In this document: positions 50,154 through 62,743 of the stretch, in pieces
Layout: the number at the start of each line of letters is the position of its first letter
How positions within the stretch are numbered: the first letter of the stretch is position 1
DNA from: Didymodactylos carnosus
Lineage: Eukaryota; Rotifera; Eurotatoria; Philodinida; Philodinidae
NCBI GenBank assembly: GCA_905250885.1
Contig: CAJNOQ010000040.1
Span: 27,732 to 91,731 of the forward strand
DNA: 64,000 bases
Reading direction: 5' to 3'
Program-made: the position numbers and the translations under genes
The notes under the pieces: model-generated
What the model was told of the DNA's origin: nothing
Seen by the model: the letters and a program-made list of their open reading frames with translations, nothing else
The model's database searches: none

Positions 50154-51639
50154 TTATATAACTGAATAATAACCGTATGTTGCAATTCCACACATATTAT
50201 TTTTGTTTCGGGCAATCTTAAAATAACCATCCAATCCCCAGTTGGAACCCCAACTATTTCTTACTAGCCAATAATCTCTACCATTGTCTGTTCCGTATCC
50301 TACAATAGTAATTGCATGATCAACTTGTTTTGGACAACCAGGAATATCTAGAATATTTTGTGTATTTGTACTTTTCCCAGGTCCATAGAATTGTAAATCA
50401 GATGTCTAAAAATAGCAAAAAATGATCTTTAATTGAAATGTATCAATCAAATTTCTCAGGTATATATACTGTGTGAATAGCTGCAGCTATTGGGCCATAG
50501 GTTACTAATGCTTGTTTTAAAGCTTCTTCATCTCCTTGTTGTATATTACCATAACTCGAAATGGCTCCTACTTTTGATTGTGTTAAACGACAAGTCTGTT
50601 GACGTCTAGCATAAGGATACGATGAATCTGACTGTAAACCCGAACGCTGTTGAATATAACTGAATGTTGCTCCCAAATAACCTCCATTGCATCCATTATT
50701 TGGTGAGCAGTCAACAAGTTGTTGTTTACTCATTCTGATACTCGACCCTTTTTTCAGTGAATATGTTCCTTCAATAGACGCCGTAACAGCAAAGGCATAA
50801 CATGCACCACACTGACCCTGATTTTCAATCGGATTCATATACCTTCGATAATCCACTGATGCTTTTGATGTTCTTGACGGTTTCTTTTGACGTGGTTTAG
50901 TTTTTTTTGAAAAAAAAAATCCTCCTGACGATGATGAACTATGAGCATCACTACCACCACCACCACCACTGTTATAATTTGTATATTCATTATTGGTGTT
51001 TCCATGTACTTTTTTATTAACTTTTTTTTTAATTTTATCCTTAACACTATCGAATAAAAATCGTTTCGGACGTAAATGACGTTTTTCTCTGATGCCCGAT
51101 CCTAATAAACCGGTTAATTTCGAACGAAATTCTGACAAGTCCATGTCACCATATTGATTCAAGCTTAGTTTGAAAGTTTTAACACCTTCGTCAAATCGAA
51201 AATTTTCACGTATAATTAATTTCAGATTATCGATAAATTTAGAAAAACGTTGTTTTTCTTCTTCAGCACTGTTATACACCTTATGATAAAATTCTTTATA
51301 CATCTTCCAAACACGTTGAGCAAACTCATCGTCTTTCAAAGTATCCAATCGGTCTTGCAATTTTTTTGTCGCTTTATTTATGACGCGATTTAACATATCG
51401 TCAACGAGCTGTAATTAAACACATAAAGAAAGGTCTTTGTTAAACTTGCATAACTTCATATATTTTTTAACAATTTCATTTCAAAAAATATACTTCATAT
51501 AATTAGTTCTCACTCAGCCATTCATCCATCTACTTACATCTTGTATGGATTGTCCATCTGTAAACAGTGCTTCATTACATGGTGTTAATGTACTCAAAAT
51601 TAGACACACAATAAACAAAATTTTAATGAGATTTTTCAT
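50154..51639 (-). CDS. Papain-family (C1A) cysteine protease, cathepsin-like, with a long linker insert
   Basis: Three exons: 51538-51639, 50470-51408, 50154-50405; 430 residues with matching phases. Signal peptide 1-24 ([20 protein letters not shown]). I29-type inhibitory propeptide about 62-130 ([36 protein letters not shown]). Catalytic set complete: Gln231, Cys237 in GQCGACYAF, His377 in [10 protein letters not shown], Asn397 in RNSWG. GCNGG follows as in cathepsins L and papain. Oddities: the usual CGSCW is CGACY, with Tyr for the conserved Trp; and residues 140-217 hold an extra basic, Gly/Ser-rich segment ([24 protein letters not shown]) between propeptide and mature domain, making it about 100 residues longer than typical cathepsin L. 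Predicted lysosomal or secreted zymogen. RPKR could be a cleavage site. Confidence 0.93.
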
Positions 51640-53169
51640 AATATTATTTGATCGTGATAGTACAAATTGGCATCATATGTTTTAAGATGTGCATGAATAA
51701 AATAAGATAATTATTATGCAAATAAAACAAAACTAAAATCTAGACTTTTTAGCCGTACATTCAGTTTTATCTCTGCACATCGTTTATACCTTTGTGTTTA
51801 CATTAAAAATTGATTGACATCCTCGTAGAGATAGCGTGTGTGTATATATGTTCACGATAAAGAGAAAGAAAGCGATAATAAAGAAGTTAAGACTTAAAAT
51901 AAGATTAGACTTTTTGTATTTTAATGAAATGAAACTACAACATGAAATATTTTGAACATGAATGTGGTAAAAAGTCTTTGATTATTGGATGCTTGCTTTG
52001 AAATCTGTATAACACAATACTAGTGTAATACAATGATTTACAATAGTTCGATGTTGAATAATAGGATTTAAGATTTTTATTTTTGTTATTTGAACAAGTA
52101 AAAATTTTTTTGCAGTTCTTGACTTGACGTGACTTGTGACTTGGAAAATCTGTGACTTGCCCAGCTCTGATTACGTTCTATTTAGAAGTTGCATATTCTT
52201 TTAAGTTGCTGGTTTTAGAATCATTGAATGAATTACGCATTTTTTTTGACTGGCTAATGCACCAATGCATATTATTGCTTTACTTTATTATTTATGTTCT
52301 ACAATGCAGCGAAACTAAGCAAATCATACACTTCAACTAAAACTAGAAGCATATATTTATAAAAGAGTTTTATTACCATTTTTCTAGATATTTATTATTA
52401 CTTATTGCTATGATGACAAACAAATATCTAGTAGAGCAATACTAAATACAGTGCCAGTCTATCATTACAGAGATTTTTCGATTGAAGACCTTGTCAAGTT
52501 TTCTTATTTCTATCGAACTTTCTAGAAGCTACAGTAAACTGAGAGAATGAATATGTTAGGAATTTCTAAAGAAGAGATTCCCGTTATGAGTATCATCTGA
52601 TTCTAATGGTTTTGGAACTGAAAAAAGTTGATCAGTATATTCAAAAATGACTGGGTGAGTTAAAGACAAAAGTTGTTGAGTGCCTGAAAAGAAAATACGA
52701 TCGTGCTACGTACAACTTAAATATGCAGTACGTAAGTTGTGTCTCTGTCGATTTAGTAGTTAAAGCCAACTGTTTTCTACTACGTACCGAAATGTTCGTA
52801 TTCAAAAAGCTCAATATCGGATGACAATCAAATCATGATAGCTCATATGAAATTATATAATCGAAAATGTTTCTTTTAAAGTATCAGTGAAAATATTTTG
52901 TCATCAGAACAATAATATTTATAGGAAATGCTGTATTCCCTGTGAAATTTGCTTAATCTAACGAAAAACAACCTACAAAAAGCAAAGCTTTGTGCTAAAA
53001 TTTGGAGTATAAACATCCGCTGTTTCTTGATATATAATCAACAAACATTACACATTTACACGCATACATCTATACATAAAACTATAAAAAAATAATAAAA
53101 GATTGTTTTCACAAAAAATCCAATGAACGTTAATTAATACCATAGTGATGACGAATAAACTATTAGACC
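51640..53169. other. Intergenic region between protease and collagen genes
   Basis: No gene seen. Contains the hAT-like end at 52095-52169. The left 150 bp is the protease promoter region. Confidence 0.5.
52095..52169. mobile_element. Solo hAT-like terminus
   Basis: Tandem GACTTG/GTGACTTG units end in GTGACTTGCCCAGCTCTG at 52169. This has the CTG end and GCCCA core of hAT right termini. No matching CAGAGCTGGGC left end is visible within 1.5 kb, so this looks like a truncated element. Confidence 0.45.
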
Positions 53170-56100
53170 TTACAGCAGTCTATTTGGAGTCGAAGTAGAA
53201 TAGTCACCATCTTCGTCAACATTTGAGATAAATCCACTTTGATGACTTTGTTTCATTCGATAATCATTACCTTCAGGTGAAATACAGCTTGAACAATCAA
53301 TATAACCAGGTAGACCTTGAGGTCCTGATAAGTACATATAAATAAAATAAAATAAAATAAAAATGAATGAGATTATTTTACGGATCAAGATCTCTTTTTA
53401 CCTTCTTCACCTCGTGCACCTCGGGGGCCCGGTGGTCCACGAAAACGTAATTTCAAATAATCGAGGCGTTCTAAATTATGAATAGAGCACCAATTGATGT
53501 TAAGAGTTATACGTTTCATTCGTTATCGCATGAGCTGAGAGAAACTAGTCTGATCTCAGAAATTTTTCATATTCATATGATATACATTCTTTAGGACTAC
53601 ACAACTGACTTAATCGGAAATATCATTCAGCACGAAAATCGATTGATAACGTTCTTTTTTTTTCCTATGTGGTACATGCATAACAGTACATGTTTTTCTC
53701 GATCGTTGTAAATGGCTTACCTTCAAGCGCTTCATTTACAATTGATCGAATTTCTTCTATTAGTGTCGACTTATCCTGTAAACAACAAAAATTAGTGGAA
53801 ATCACGGCACAAAAGTAGAGAGATTGTCCTATTGATTCTATCAGTTCGCGCAAGATCTTCTCAAAATAAAATGCTACAACGATCAGATTTAATTGAGTTT
53901 TTGTATGATTTTTTTATATATTTTTCAATATTAGAGATATATTTTCCTGTAATATTCTAGTTTCTAGTTGATGATGTATTAAGAGACTCGACGTAGCATA
54001 ATATGATTAAATTATTCAATAAATAATACGAAGAAATCAATACTCACCACTAGGCCTGGAACACCATGCTCTCCTTTAGTGCCCTAAAAAGACTAATATT
54101 CATGTTTGAATTTATAGTTTACAAAAAAATCTTATATAAATTTAAATCTATCGTTTTGTTTACTGCAGATCAATACATGGCTATCTGTCAGATAAAATTA
54201 TTTTTCCATTTATTGCTAGCAGATTGCCATGTAAATAGCAGCAGTATACTCTTGCACGTAAGATCAGCAGTAAAAAGGTAGTAACAAGTTTCTTGTTGAG
54301 TAAATATAGAAGTATACGTTACCTTTTGCCCGTCAACACCATTTTTGCCAGGTGAACCAATTTCTCCAGTCTCTCCCTGAGACAAAAAACGAAGTACTCT
54401 TGACGAAATATTGAGTTGTGAAAAGAAAAAGAAAATACCTTTGCTCCGGTGCGTCCGATTGGTCCCTTAAAAAAATATATTATAAAACAAGATTAATCTC
54501 CATAGGTAGTAACGTACTGTATTTCCAACTTGTCCTTGCTTCCCATTTTCACCTGGCTCACCTTTTTGTCTGCATTCCTTCTAAAATTGAGATCAGACAG
54601 AATATTTTAGCCATAGTTAGAGATATAAAATAGAACTTGAGGAATTTCAAATATTATCGATGCTTCATTTCGAATCAGATAATACATCTTAGACTTTCAG
54701 ATAATAAGCACTAGGCTACGCATGAAGATAAAACGGTTATGGATCAATTATTACTTACTGATAATCTCAACTGTTCATTCGTTATCCAGTTTCTCTAAGA
54801 AATATCAATTGTATGGGTTAATAAGTTTTCTTTAATGAAATGAAAGCACATACTGTTTGTTCACGTTTTCGCTTTTCTTCCACTGATCCGACGAGTAATT
54901 TCTAAGAAAAATATATCTTCATAGTCAAAAGCATGATTTGTTTTCTATAGTAGTTTCTATAGTAGTCTATAGTAGCACTTATACAAAATATACTGATTTA
55001 TCCAAATCGATTTAATCTTTATTACCTTTAACGAATGAAAAATGATTACAGTATATTAACATGATCTCGTTCTTTTTTCTAATCAGATTGACTTCAAATT
55101 ACATGATTATATTGCTAGTTATATAAATTTAAATTTCGTGTGTTTGTTACACATTTGAATGTAAAAATAGAATGTAATATATACAGTGTGTACGAACCAC
55201 TAACATACGGTGTTTTCTTTTTTTTTTGTTCCTTATAACTAAATGACAATACAAATAATAATAGCGACAAGCATTTTACTCATACTTGAAAGTAGAAAGA
55301 TACATACACTCATACACGGGACCACTCAGTAGAAGGATGGATAGATTGATGGCCTTCTAATTTATATCGTCATTATATTATAATTTTCTTTTTTCGTTTT
55401 TTTTTTCTCATTTAATAGTAACGACGACTATCATCACCATCACACAAAAGAGTGAAGTACGGTGACAAAAAAATAAAAAGGAGAAAAAATTATCTCGAAT
55501 GTGAATATTCTTGAGTACAGACACGAAACAAATTTTCGTTTTTTCTTTTCTTTCCTTTTTCAAATAGTAAAAATGTAACTTCTTATCAACATATATATTT
55601 ATACATTTGATGTTACTCTTCAGCTCAACTCATGTTTACGCGAAGTTTTCGAACGAATATAAAATACACGTTAAGAAAAAAGAAAGAAAATGTTCTTAAA
55701 ATAATGAAAAGTGACGACGCTTGTAACACACCGGTTGATATTTCTTCATACAGACGAGTGTAATTCAATGCAATCACATTCTTCTTTTTTTATTTTTTTT
55801 TTATTTATAAATGACCAAAAGTCAACATTGTAACTGCTATTTCGAAAGCGTGCTTACGCATTTCAATTAGTAAGAGCGATGAAAAAATTTGAAGTACATT
55901 TCTATACGAATATGACTATTGTACAAGATTTATAAGTGAAAAAAATGTGATATTTTAAACTATTGTCATTTGCCAGTTGAGTGGCGACAACCTTTTTGGC
56001 TAATTTTCAACACTTACAACTGCAATATATGCTTACCATAAACAAACAAACTAACAAAAATGTGTTTAAGGTCGTACGATGACATTAGCTAGTGTATAAC

Positions 56101-58109
56101 AATAAAAGGTTCTTGAAGTTACGTTTTGTTTTTATTTGTGATTATTAGAGTTCCGAGACAATTTTCTATGCAAAAAGAGAAATTTTGATTATTTGTTGCT
56201 AAAATGGGCGTTGCAAACTGCGTCTAAAGTCGAACGAACTTACCTCAGCTGTTCTCTAATTAATTTTCAATAACCGTTTCTACAATAAGAAATTATTTCA
56301 TCTTTTTTTTCAACATCTTGTGTATAGATTGATATACAATATTTACTACTTTAATCGAAAAAGATGTAAAATGATTCGCGTGAGTGCAACCAGTCATTGT
56401 TAAAGAGCTGATATCGATTACCAAGAGAAATTACAAATGATAATGATGTAACATTGAAAATGTACATGTGTATTAGATAAGAAGGACCTTGTCTCTTTTC
56501 TATCTATTTAGGATGTTCTCCCGTCTTCATAACTGCGTCTCATCGCCTCTACTCTTCTCTTTTCTCGTTTCTTTTTTCTTCTTCTTTAGTGTTATTCTAG
56601 AGTATAAATAAATATTGTATAGAAGGTTGTACATACTTATTTTGACGACATTTTCATTTCTATTATCAACAGGCTGTATGGTCCTTTAGAACACCAACAG
56701 CTGACTGTTTTCTCAATATAAAAAAAAGAACTGTAGTTCTCTGTTTGTTGTAAGATTTTTCACATATTACGATAAACGTTACTCTGACAACAGAAAAAAA
56801 TCTATGGTGTCTAATTCGACAATTGTATTTTTCTTATACAATAAAATGTTTTACTTTTTGGAATTTTTAATCTATAAAACAGATTTTATGATTGCATACC
56901 TGTTTGTCTCTATATTTGTCGTTGAAATATAGTGGAATCTAAAAAATATTAAATTCTTACATACTCTCTTTCAGTTTTTCAGTTACTTGACTAACTCGAT
57001 TTTCTTGATTATATTGAACATTCTAAAAGAGATAGTATATAAAATATCAGTATAAATAAACATTTATAAAATTTTACATTATCACATCTGGCGATATCAC
57101 TTGGTTTTGGATCACATTGAATTGATAAGTTTTGCAGAGTGACCTTTTTTTTTATTAAAAATATTCTACTGTATTAGAATAAGGAGAAAACCGATAAGAA
57201 ACGTACAGGTACGATGGTCTTGCGTAGTGGTAATATTTCTGAACAGAGAAAGATTTTTCCATTATTTGTTTGTGGAACGTATCTATTAGTCCATTGCCAC
57301 TCGCTTATAAGGTCACAATTCAAATAAAATTTTATTTGTTCTTTTGTGATAGATAACATTAGTTTATGCCATTGAGTATTGAATATCTAAAATAATTTTT
57401 ATTATCTCATGTTCTGAAGTGAACAATCACATCATTCGTCAAAACATTACATACTTGAGGAATTTGAACAGTATATCTTTGATCACTATAGAAGATAATA
57501 TTAATCGTTTGTCTATTTCCATAAAACTGTAATGAAAATTGAATGTTAGAATTTTCATCTTCAAATTGAATTAATGTCCAATTTAATAATAGCGTCTCAT
57601 ATTTCATTGAAAATACAACTGTTAAACAAAATTCTATTGGAAGTCCATTCGGAAAATTTAATCTAAAATGTGATGTAAATTAATAAAAATAACAATAGTT
57701 TTATATTTTTTATAAGTGTACATACAATGTTGTTTGTGAAAAATAGCCAATACTTGAATAGATAAGTTCAAATGCTTGAGAATTTGATGTAGAACCTGTT
57801 GTTTCAATAACAGCAGCAATGATTTTTTTATCGAAATGAAATACGGAACTTAGAATATCTAATTGTCGGTCTAAAATGTATTTGATTCTATTTTCAAAGA
57901 TTATCCATATCATATGTATATGCATACATACTTTGAGAAAATTTATTTGATTTTTCTGAACATGATAATAATGATGCATAAGATGACGCAATAATCTATT
58001 AAAAAACGATATTAATCTTGCAGACGATGTATTCCCATTATATATATTTCCTAGACATTATTATTCTTACCCAAAGTGAACAAATTGAGATCGATAAATA
58101 ATACGGCAT
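53170..58109 (-). CDS. Short collagen with N-terminal TSPN/laminin-G-like domain
   Basis: 17 exons from the ATG: 58071-58109, 57932-57995, 57726-57870, 57455-57662, 57207-57386, 57078-57143, 56987-57022, 56900-56938, 54854-54901, 54759-54794, 54518-54580, 54439-54465, 54323-54376, 54048-54083, 53721-53775, 53402-53470, 53170-53324; 1320 nt, 439 residues, phases consistent. Signal peptide MPYYLSISICSLWIIASSYA. Exons 3-6 form a TSPN domain (FPNGLPIEFCLTVVF, WHKLMLSITKEQIKFYLNCD). A charged helical linker leads to 18 uninterrupted Gly-X-Y triplets (GEPGENGKQGQVGNT onward), coded by phase-0 exons of 63, 27, 54 and 36 nt. After a helical break come seven more triplets (GPPGPRGARGEEGPQGLPG) and a tail with CSSC. 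The layout resembles FACIT-type collagens in miniature. Secreted matrix protein by inference. The 2-kb intron 54902-56899 holds nothing recognisable. The intron 56939-56986 is 48 nt. Confidence 0.9.
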
Positions 58110-58938
58110 TACTAAGATTTAAAAAAAGAAATATCGTCAAGACTTTTGGTAATTCTAATTTTGATTATAATCTAACGAATTTGTAAGCTATATAAATTTA
58201 TGAAATTTTTTACAGATTTGAAGTTGTGTATTAAAATGGATGAACCGAATATAATAATTTGTTGTTTGTATGATCAAAATAAAATAAACATAATACTGAT
58301 CTGTGTGTCACATAATCGAGTCTGTAATATCACTTGAAATATGTGGATATCATTAGAAGAAGTGGTTCATTTTTTTCTTTTTGTATATCAATATCGGTCA
58401 CAGTATTTCTTTTTGCCTGAGCACAATACAATATGCATATATTATACAGTCTCTATTATGTCGTGTAAAAGAAGAAAACCGTTATGTAAGATAGTTCCTA
58501 TTTAATGCAATTAATCATCAATAATGAGTGTAATCGACAACAGAAAGTGTAAAAGAGAGTATGAACATAGTTCATCCTCCTTAAGCTCAAGATTGTATAT
58601 CATTTACCATTTTTGACTGACGCTGCCCTTTACTATGCACGCTTCAGAATCAGTATTAAAGTAGACTGTTTTATTCATAAGAAGAAGAAATTCCTCATTA
58701 GGATAATGAGTTTCAATTTCATTTTTTATAAAAGTCACTAGATCTGTAAGTTCATCATGGTGGACAATGTTCATGGTGGACAATGTTTAGTTTACAGAGG
58801 AGCCAATGTTTGCTTCTAATGTCATATCTGAATCTATTTTTATCGAATAATTGTAAAAGAACGACCATGAGACTTTTCCAATCAATTTTTTCTTTGATAT
58901 TGTTAATATTGTTTCATCATATCATCATATGATATATA
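58110..58938. other. Upstream flank of the collagen gene
   Basis: AT-rich; no gene seen. A short direct duplication (CATGGTGGACAATGTT twice) lies at about 58758-58789. Confidence 0.5.
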
Positions 58939-59857
58939 TCGGGTGGCCCAGATAAGATGCGACACTTTTGTTCGTTGTTTTTAAGGCATTGCCCACTAGT
59001 TCAAAGAGTTCATTCTAAGCTTAATCGATAGAGAATTGAATTCTGTACAAAACCAGCTATTTCAATCTCTGATAATATTTTTCTCGTTTGAGTACCATTC
59101 AAAATATTGAATAGTGCTGAGCTGTTGAACCGCGATACACTGAAAATAGCAAAATAGAAAATATTGCGTTCATCCAAAAGCAGATTTCATAAAACTTTTG
59201 AAAGCAGCAGAAGATTCACCGGAGAATCCTGCATCTTCTCACATATTTTTCGAAGTTTTGCAGCTAAGTCTTCTAGGAAAATGTCTCTGTGCAAAAAACT
59301 GATAAATCTAAAAAACCTAACTTTTGAACTTATATTTCACAGACTTCAGCTTTTGGCTACAAAAGTAGTAAAACGTTCTGAATTCAGGATTTTAGTTTTA
59401 TTACCTAACACAGAATTAAATTCTGCATCTCTTGATATATAAACAAAGTTTCTCAATGAAAACCATTAATTAAGAAAGTTAATTAAATTTGAAAAAATTG
59501 ACAAGCGGTTGAGAACTAATTATGAGTCCAGTTGACGTAGTGAAAACATGGTATGAAGTTGTGAATGCGTGAGATCGATAGAGCACAAAAGTCTCTATCG
59601 TTCTACGCAGAAAGATTAACTATTGAACCTCAGACAATGCGCGGAGACGACAAAAGCACGTCATAATTCGACAACTCAGCACCACTCAATATTTCTAATG
59701 GTGCGCAAACGAGAAAAATACTATCAGAGATTGAAATACCAGGTTTTGTACAGAATTCAATTCTCTATCGATTAAGCTTAGAACGAACTCTTTGAACTAG
59801 TGGGCAGTGCCTTAAAAACAACGAACAAAAGTGTCCCATTTTATCTGGGCCATCCGA
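58939..59857. repeat. Foldback element 1 of a cluster, 919 bp, arms about 190 bp
   Basis: TCGGGTGGCCCAGATAAGAT at 58939 is mirrored by ATCTGGGCCATCCGA ending at 59857. Arms run to about 59128 and from about 59670 and stay over roughly 85-90 percent alike. Both ends abut TATAT-rich sequence, which would suit insertion at TA. The interior frame (59164-59442, 92 residues) has no known motif. Confidence 0.88.
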
Positions 59858-59918
59858 TATATTCTAGTTTTAAGCAAGGCAAGAAGAACATTCATAAACA
59901 CGAAGATTAAAACAAAAA

Positions 59919-60868
59919 TAGCAAGTGTATAGGTGGAGCCCTTTCAGTTGGATGCGTGTCTATAACCCGCAGAAAATTGGAACTGTTGCGTTGGAGAGTA
60001 AGGTAGGCCACATGGGTTAACATCTTCTTAGAGAGGGCTAGAGAGAACAGATTAGACAAACTCAGGGTCAGATGTCCAAAACTTTTAACTTTTCGGATGT
60101 CAAACGTTCTCAATCAAATTCTTCAAACTTCTACAGTTATAGAGTGTTATAAAAGAAGTTCTACTTCTAATATTTTCAAAATCGTGTCCTTATTTAGAAG
60201 CTTGAAGAATTTGGTTGAGAACATTTGGCATCTGAAAGGTTAAAAGTTTTGGACATATGACACTGAATTTGCCTAATCTGTTTTTCACAATTTTCACATA
60301 TGTAATAGAGCTAAGGGCTGGAGACAATTTTGCCATTTACTATCAAAACTGGCTTCCGAAAGACGATAGCAGTCGATTTCTAACTATTCCATATGATTTA
60401 TACGATCTGACCATAATTATCTCAAATCACATACACAGAAACAAATGAATATTTCTTTTAGTTTTCGTAATCTCTAGTTAATTAATTAATTAATTAGAAA
60501 TCGGGCTAACTGCCAATTCGTATGAGAAATAGTATAAAAAGTTCTCTACAACATGGTATAATATTTAATTGGTTTACTCAACTTTTCCAGTTGCAACTAA
60601 GTGTTTTAAGTTTATTCCAGTCACTTCAGGCTGTACTGATAATAATCATCCCTAGCAGTCGCATTTTTTTTAGAGTGTGTAATAGAGAATTACTTAACTA
60701 GTAGTATCGTGGTTATCTCATGCGATTCCATATTTCACAAAATTTCTCTAGTCCCCTCTGAAAAGATATTAACCCATGTGGCCTACCTTACTCTCCAATG
60801 CGACGGTTACAGTCTGTGGGTTGTAGACACGCATCCAACTGAAAGAGCTCCACGTACACACTTGCTAC
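59919..60868. repeat. Foldback element 2, 950 bp, with a nested inverted repeat
   Basis: Outer arms 59919-60046 (TAGCAAGTGTATAGGTGGAG, then GGATGCGTGTCTATAACCC) and 60746-60868 are inverted copies. Directly inside the left arm a second inverted pair, 60047-60131 and 60200-60282 (GATGTCCAAAACTTTTAAC and its mirror), forms its own hairpin with a loop of about 70 bases. A TTAA microsatellite lies at 60477-60496 in the interior. Confidence 0.85.
60477..60496. repeat. TTAA tandem repeat
   Basis: About five TTAA units in a row inside foldback element 2. Confidence 0.85.
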
Positions 60869-61540
60869 CCATGTACTAGCTTTCTGGTCATATTGAATGA
60901 CCCTTAATTAAGCAAATAATTAGTATTAAATATGCTAATAATGAGGATTCAGATATGCAATCATATAATAGTAATTCGTTTTACTCAACAATTTCTCTAT
61001 AGAACATCTTGTTAGATTAATATGCTGTCTTTCTTGAAAATATTTTGAAGTTATCACGAATTTGAATATGATTATCAACTTGTTACAACAGACATGCAGT
61101 TTAATTCGTGTGACTTTCATTTATAATTCTTGGAATGGAAATTATTCTGATGTTTTTGTACGGTAGTACGTCCCTAGAAACGATGTCTCTCTACTCACTG
61201 TTCACAAATGTTATAGTGTGTTTGTCTTTTTGACGCGAATAAAGTAGTTAATGTGATCAAATATGATTGTTTACAGTGGGTCGAAAAATTATTCGTCCAC
61301 CCTACATTATCATTTTGTAAACCACAATGCTAGAGACTCGGGCTTTTCATCATCGTGTAGTGCACCATATCTAGTCCATATGTAGATATTACCGGCATTC
61401 AATTCCGTTTTGTTTTGGTTTCAAAAGAAAAATACTAAAAATGATTTTGACTTATTCTATCGCTTACCTTTAACAGAATACATATGAGTGAAAAAAGTCA
61501 ACATTGTTATGAGAAAAAGTTGCTATATGAAAGGATACCA
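60869..61540. other. Spacer between foldback elements 2 and 3
   Basis: AT-rich; no gene or clear repeat found. Confidence 0.5.
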
Positions 61541-62160
61541 TTCGCCCTGTTCCTCCAGGATGTTGAGATAATAGAAAATTAATCGTGACGATCTAGAAGC
61601 TTAGAAATATATGCTTTGGACGGCATTTGAATACATCTAAGCTTATTATAGATCGAAAATAGTCGAAACACCTGCGACCTTTTCCCAGTCCTTCTTAAAA
61701 ATCACTAACTCGGAATACTGCGGAGCTTCCAGTTAAGCTCAATTTTACAAATGGGCGGACAGGTTTGACTGGAATCTTTTATTTGGTGCCTATTTCGCGT
61801 TAACGACTTGTTAGCCAAGCTCTTGTTCTAGTCCTTATAACCTGACAGAAACGAACTTTTCTTTTGTCTCTTCGATGTTTTCTAGTACAAGTTGATGTGC
61901 TCGATCCGTTAATGAGGTTATTTCAAAATTTCCGCACGCATTAGTGTTCCGAGTTAGTGTTTTTTAAGAAAGAGTGGGAAAAAGGTCGCAGGTGTATCGG
62001 CTATTTTCGATCTATAATAAGCTTAGATGTATTCAAATGCCGTCCAAAGCATATATTTCTAAGCTTCTAGATCGTCACGATTAATTTCTTGCCGAGAATC
62101 GACTAAGTATTTTGAGAAAAAAATTTCTATCATCTCAACATCCTGGACGAACAGGGCGAA
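61541..62160. repeat. Foldback element 3, 620 bp
   Basis: Left arm 61541-61719 (begins TTCGCCCTGT) and right arm 61943-62160 (ends ACAGGGCGAA) are inverted copies. Shared blocks include GATCTAGAAGCTTAGAAATA and AAGCTTATTATAGATCGAAA with their mirrors. The right arm carries about 40 extra bases near 62095-62130. No transposase. Confidence 0.88.
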
Positions 62161-62743
62161 TAGTATGGCACAAATTACTATACGCAACGATCATTCAATA
62201 TTCCATGTAATCATATTTTAGATTATCAAAGTGTTCATTGCAGCCAAATATTACTATGGGTAATATTAACACAAGAAAACAACAACAAATACAAGGTGAT
62301 ATCAAGCAGTTCGACCGGGATATAAGTGAAACGTTTTTAATTTGTGAATCGAATATCTAACTATTACTGCATTCTTTGGGTACTTTTTTATCGAATTAAT
62401 ATTAAATACTATTTATTCTTCAAATACTCAAAAAGTTTGTGAAAAAGGAAAGACAGCTTTAGACAGAGTCTAGATTGCAAGATCTTCTTAACAGTCGAAG
62501 ACTCTCAAATGTCTATCTATAGAAGAACTGAGCTTAACTTCACCGTTTATTCCAGGAAGCTCACTCCGACCATACTTTAATCCTTTCATGAATAGTTTCT
62601 ATATTCGTTATAACATTATACTTAAATGTTTTATTTATTTTCACTTGTTTCTTATTTGGTGGAAAATAGTTTACAAAACAAAAAGCAACGAAACAATATT
62701 TATTCTTGTTTTTTTTTTGTTTAAGAATTGTGAAAATGCATAA
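62161..62743. other. Downstream flank of RPLP1
   Basis: No gene seen. A minus-strand AATAAA at 62699-62704 is the likely RPLP1 poly(A) signal. Confidence 0.5.

Noticed and set aside
56950-56990. Donor GTATGT at the end of the ...EKLKE reading in the collagen gene
   Set aside because: It cannot be joined in phase to any downstream exon, whereas GTAACT after ...RVSQ can.
59164-59442. Frame of 92 residues inside foldback element 1 as a transposase remnant
   Set aside because: No DDE-type or other recognisable motif; length is within chance for this composition.
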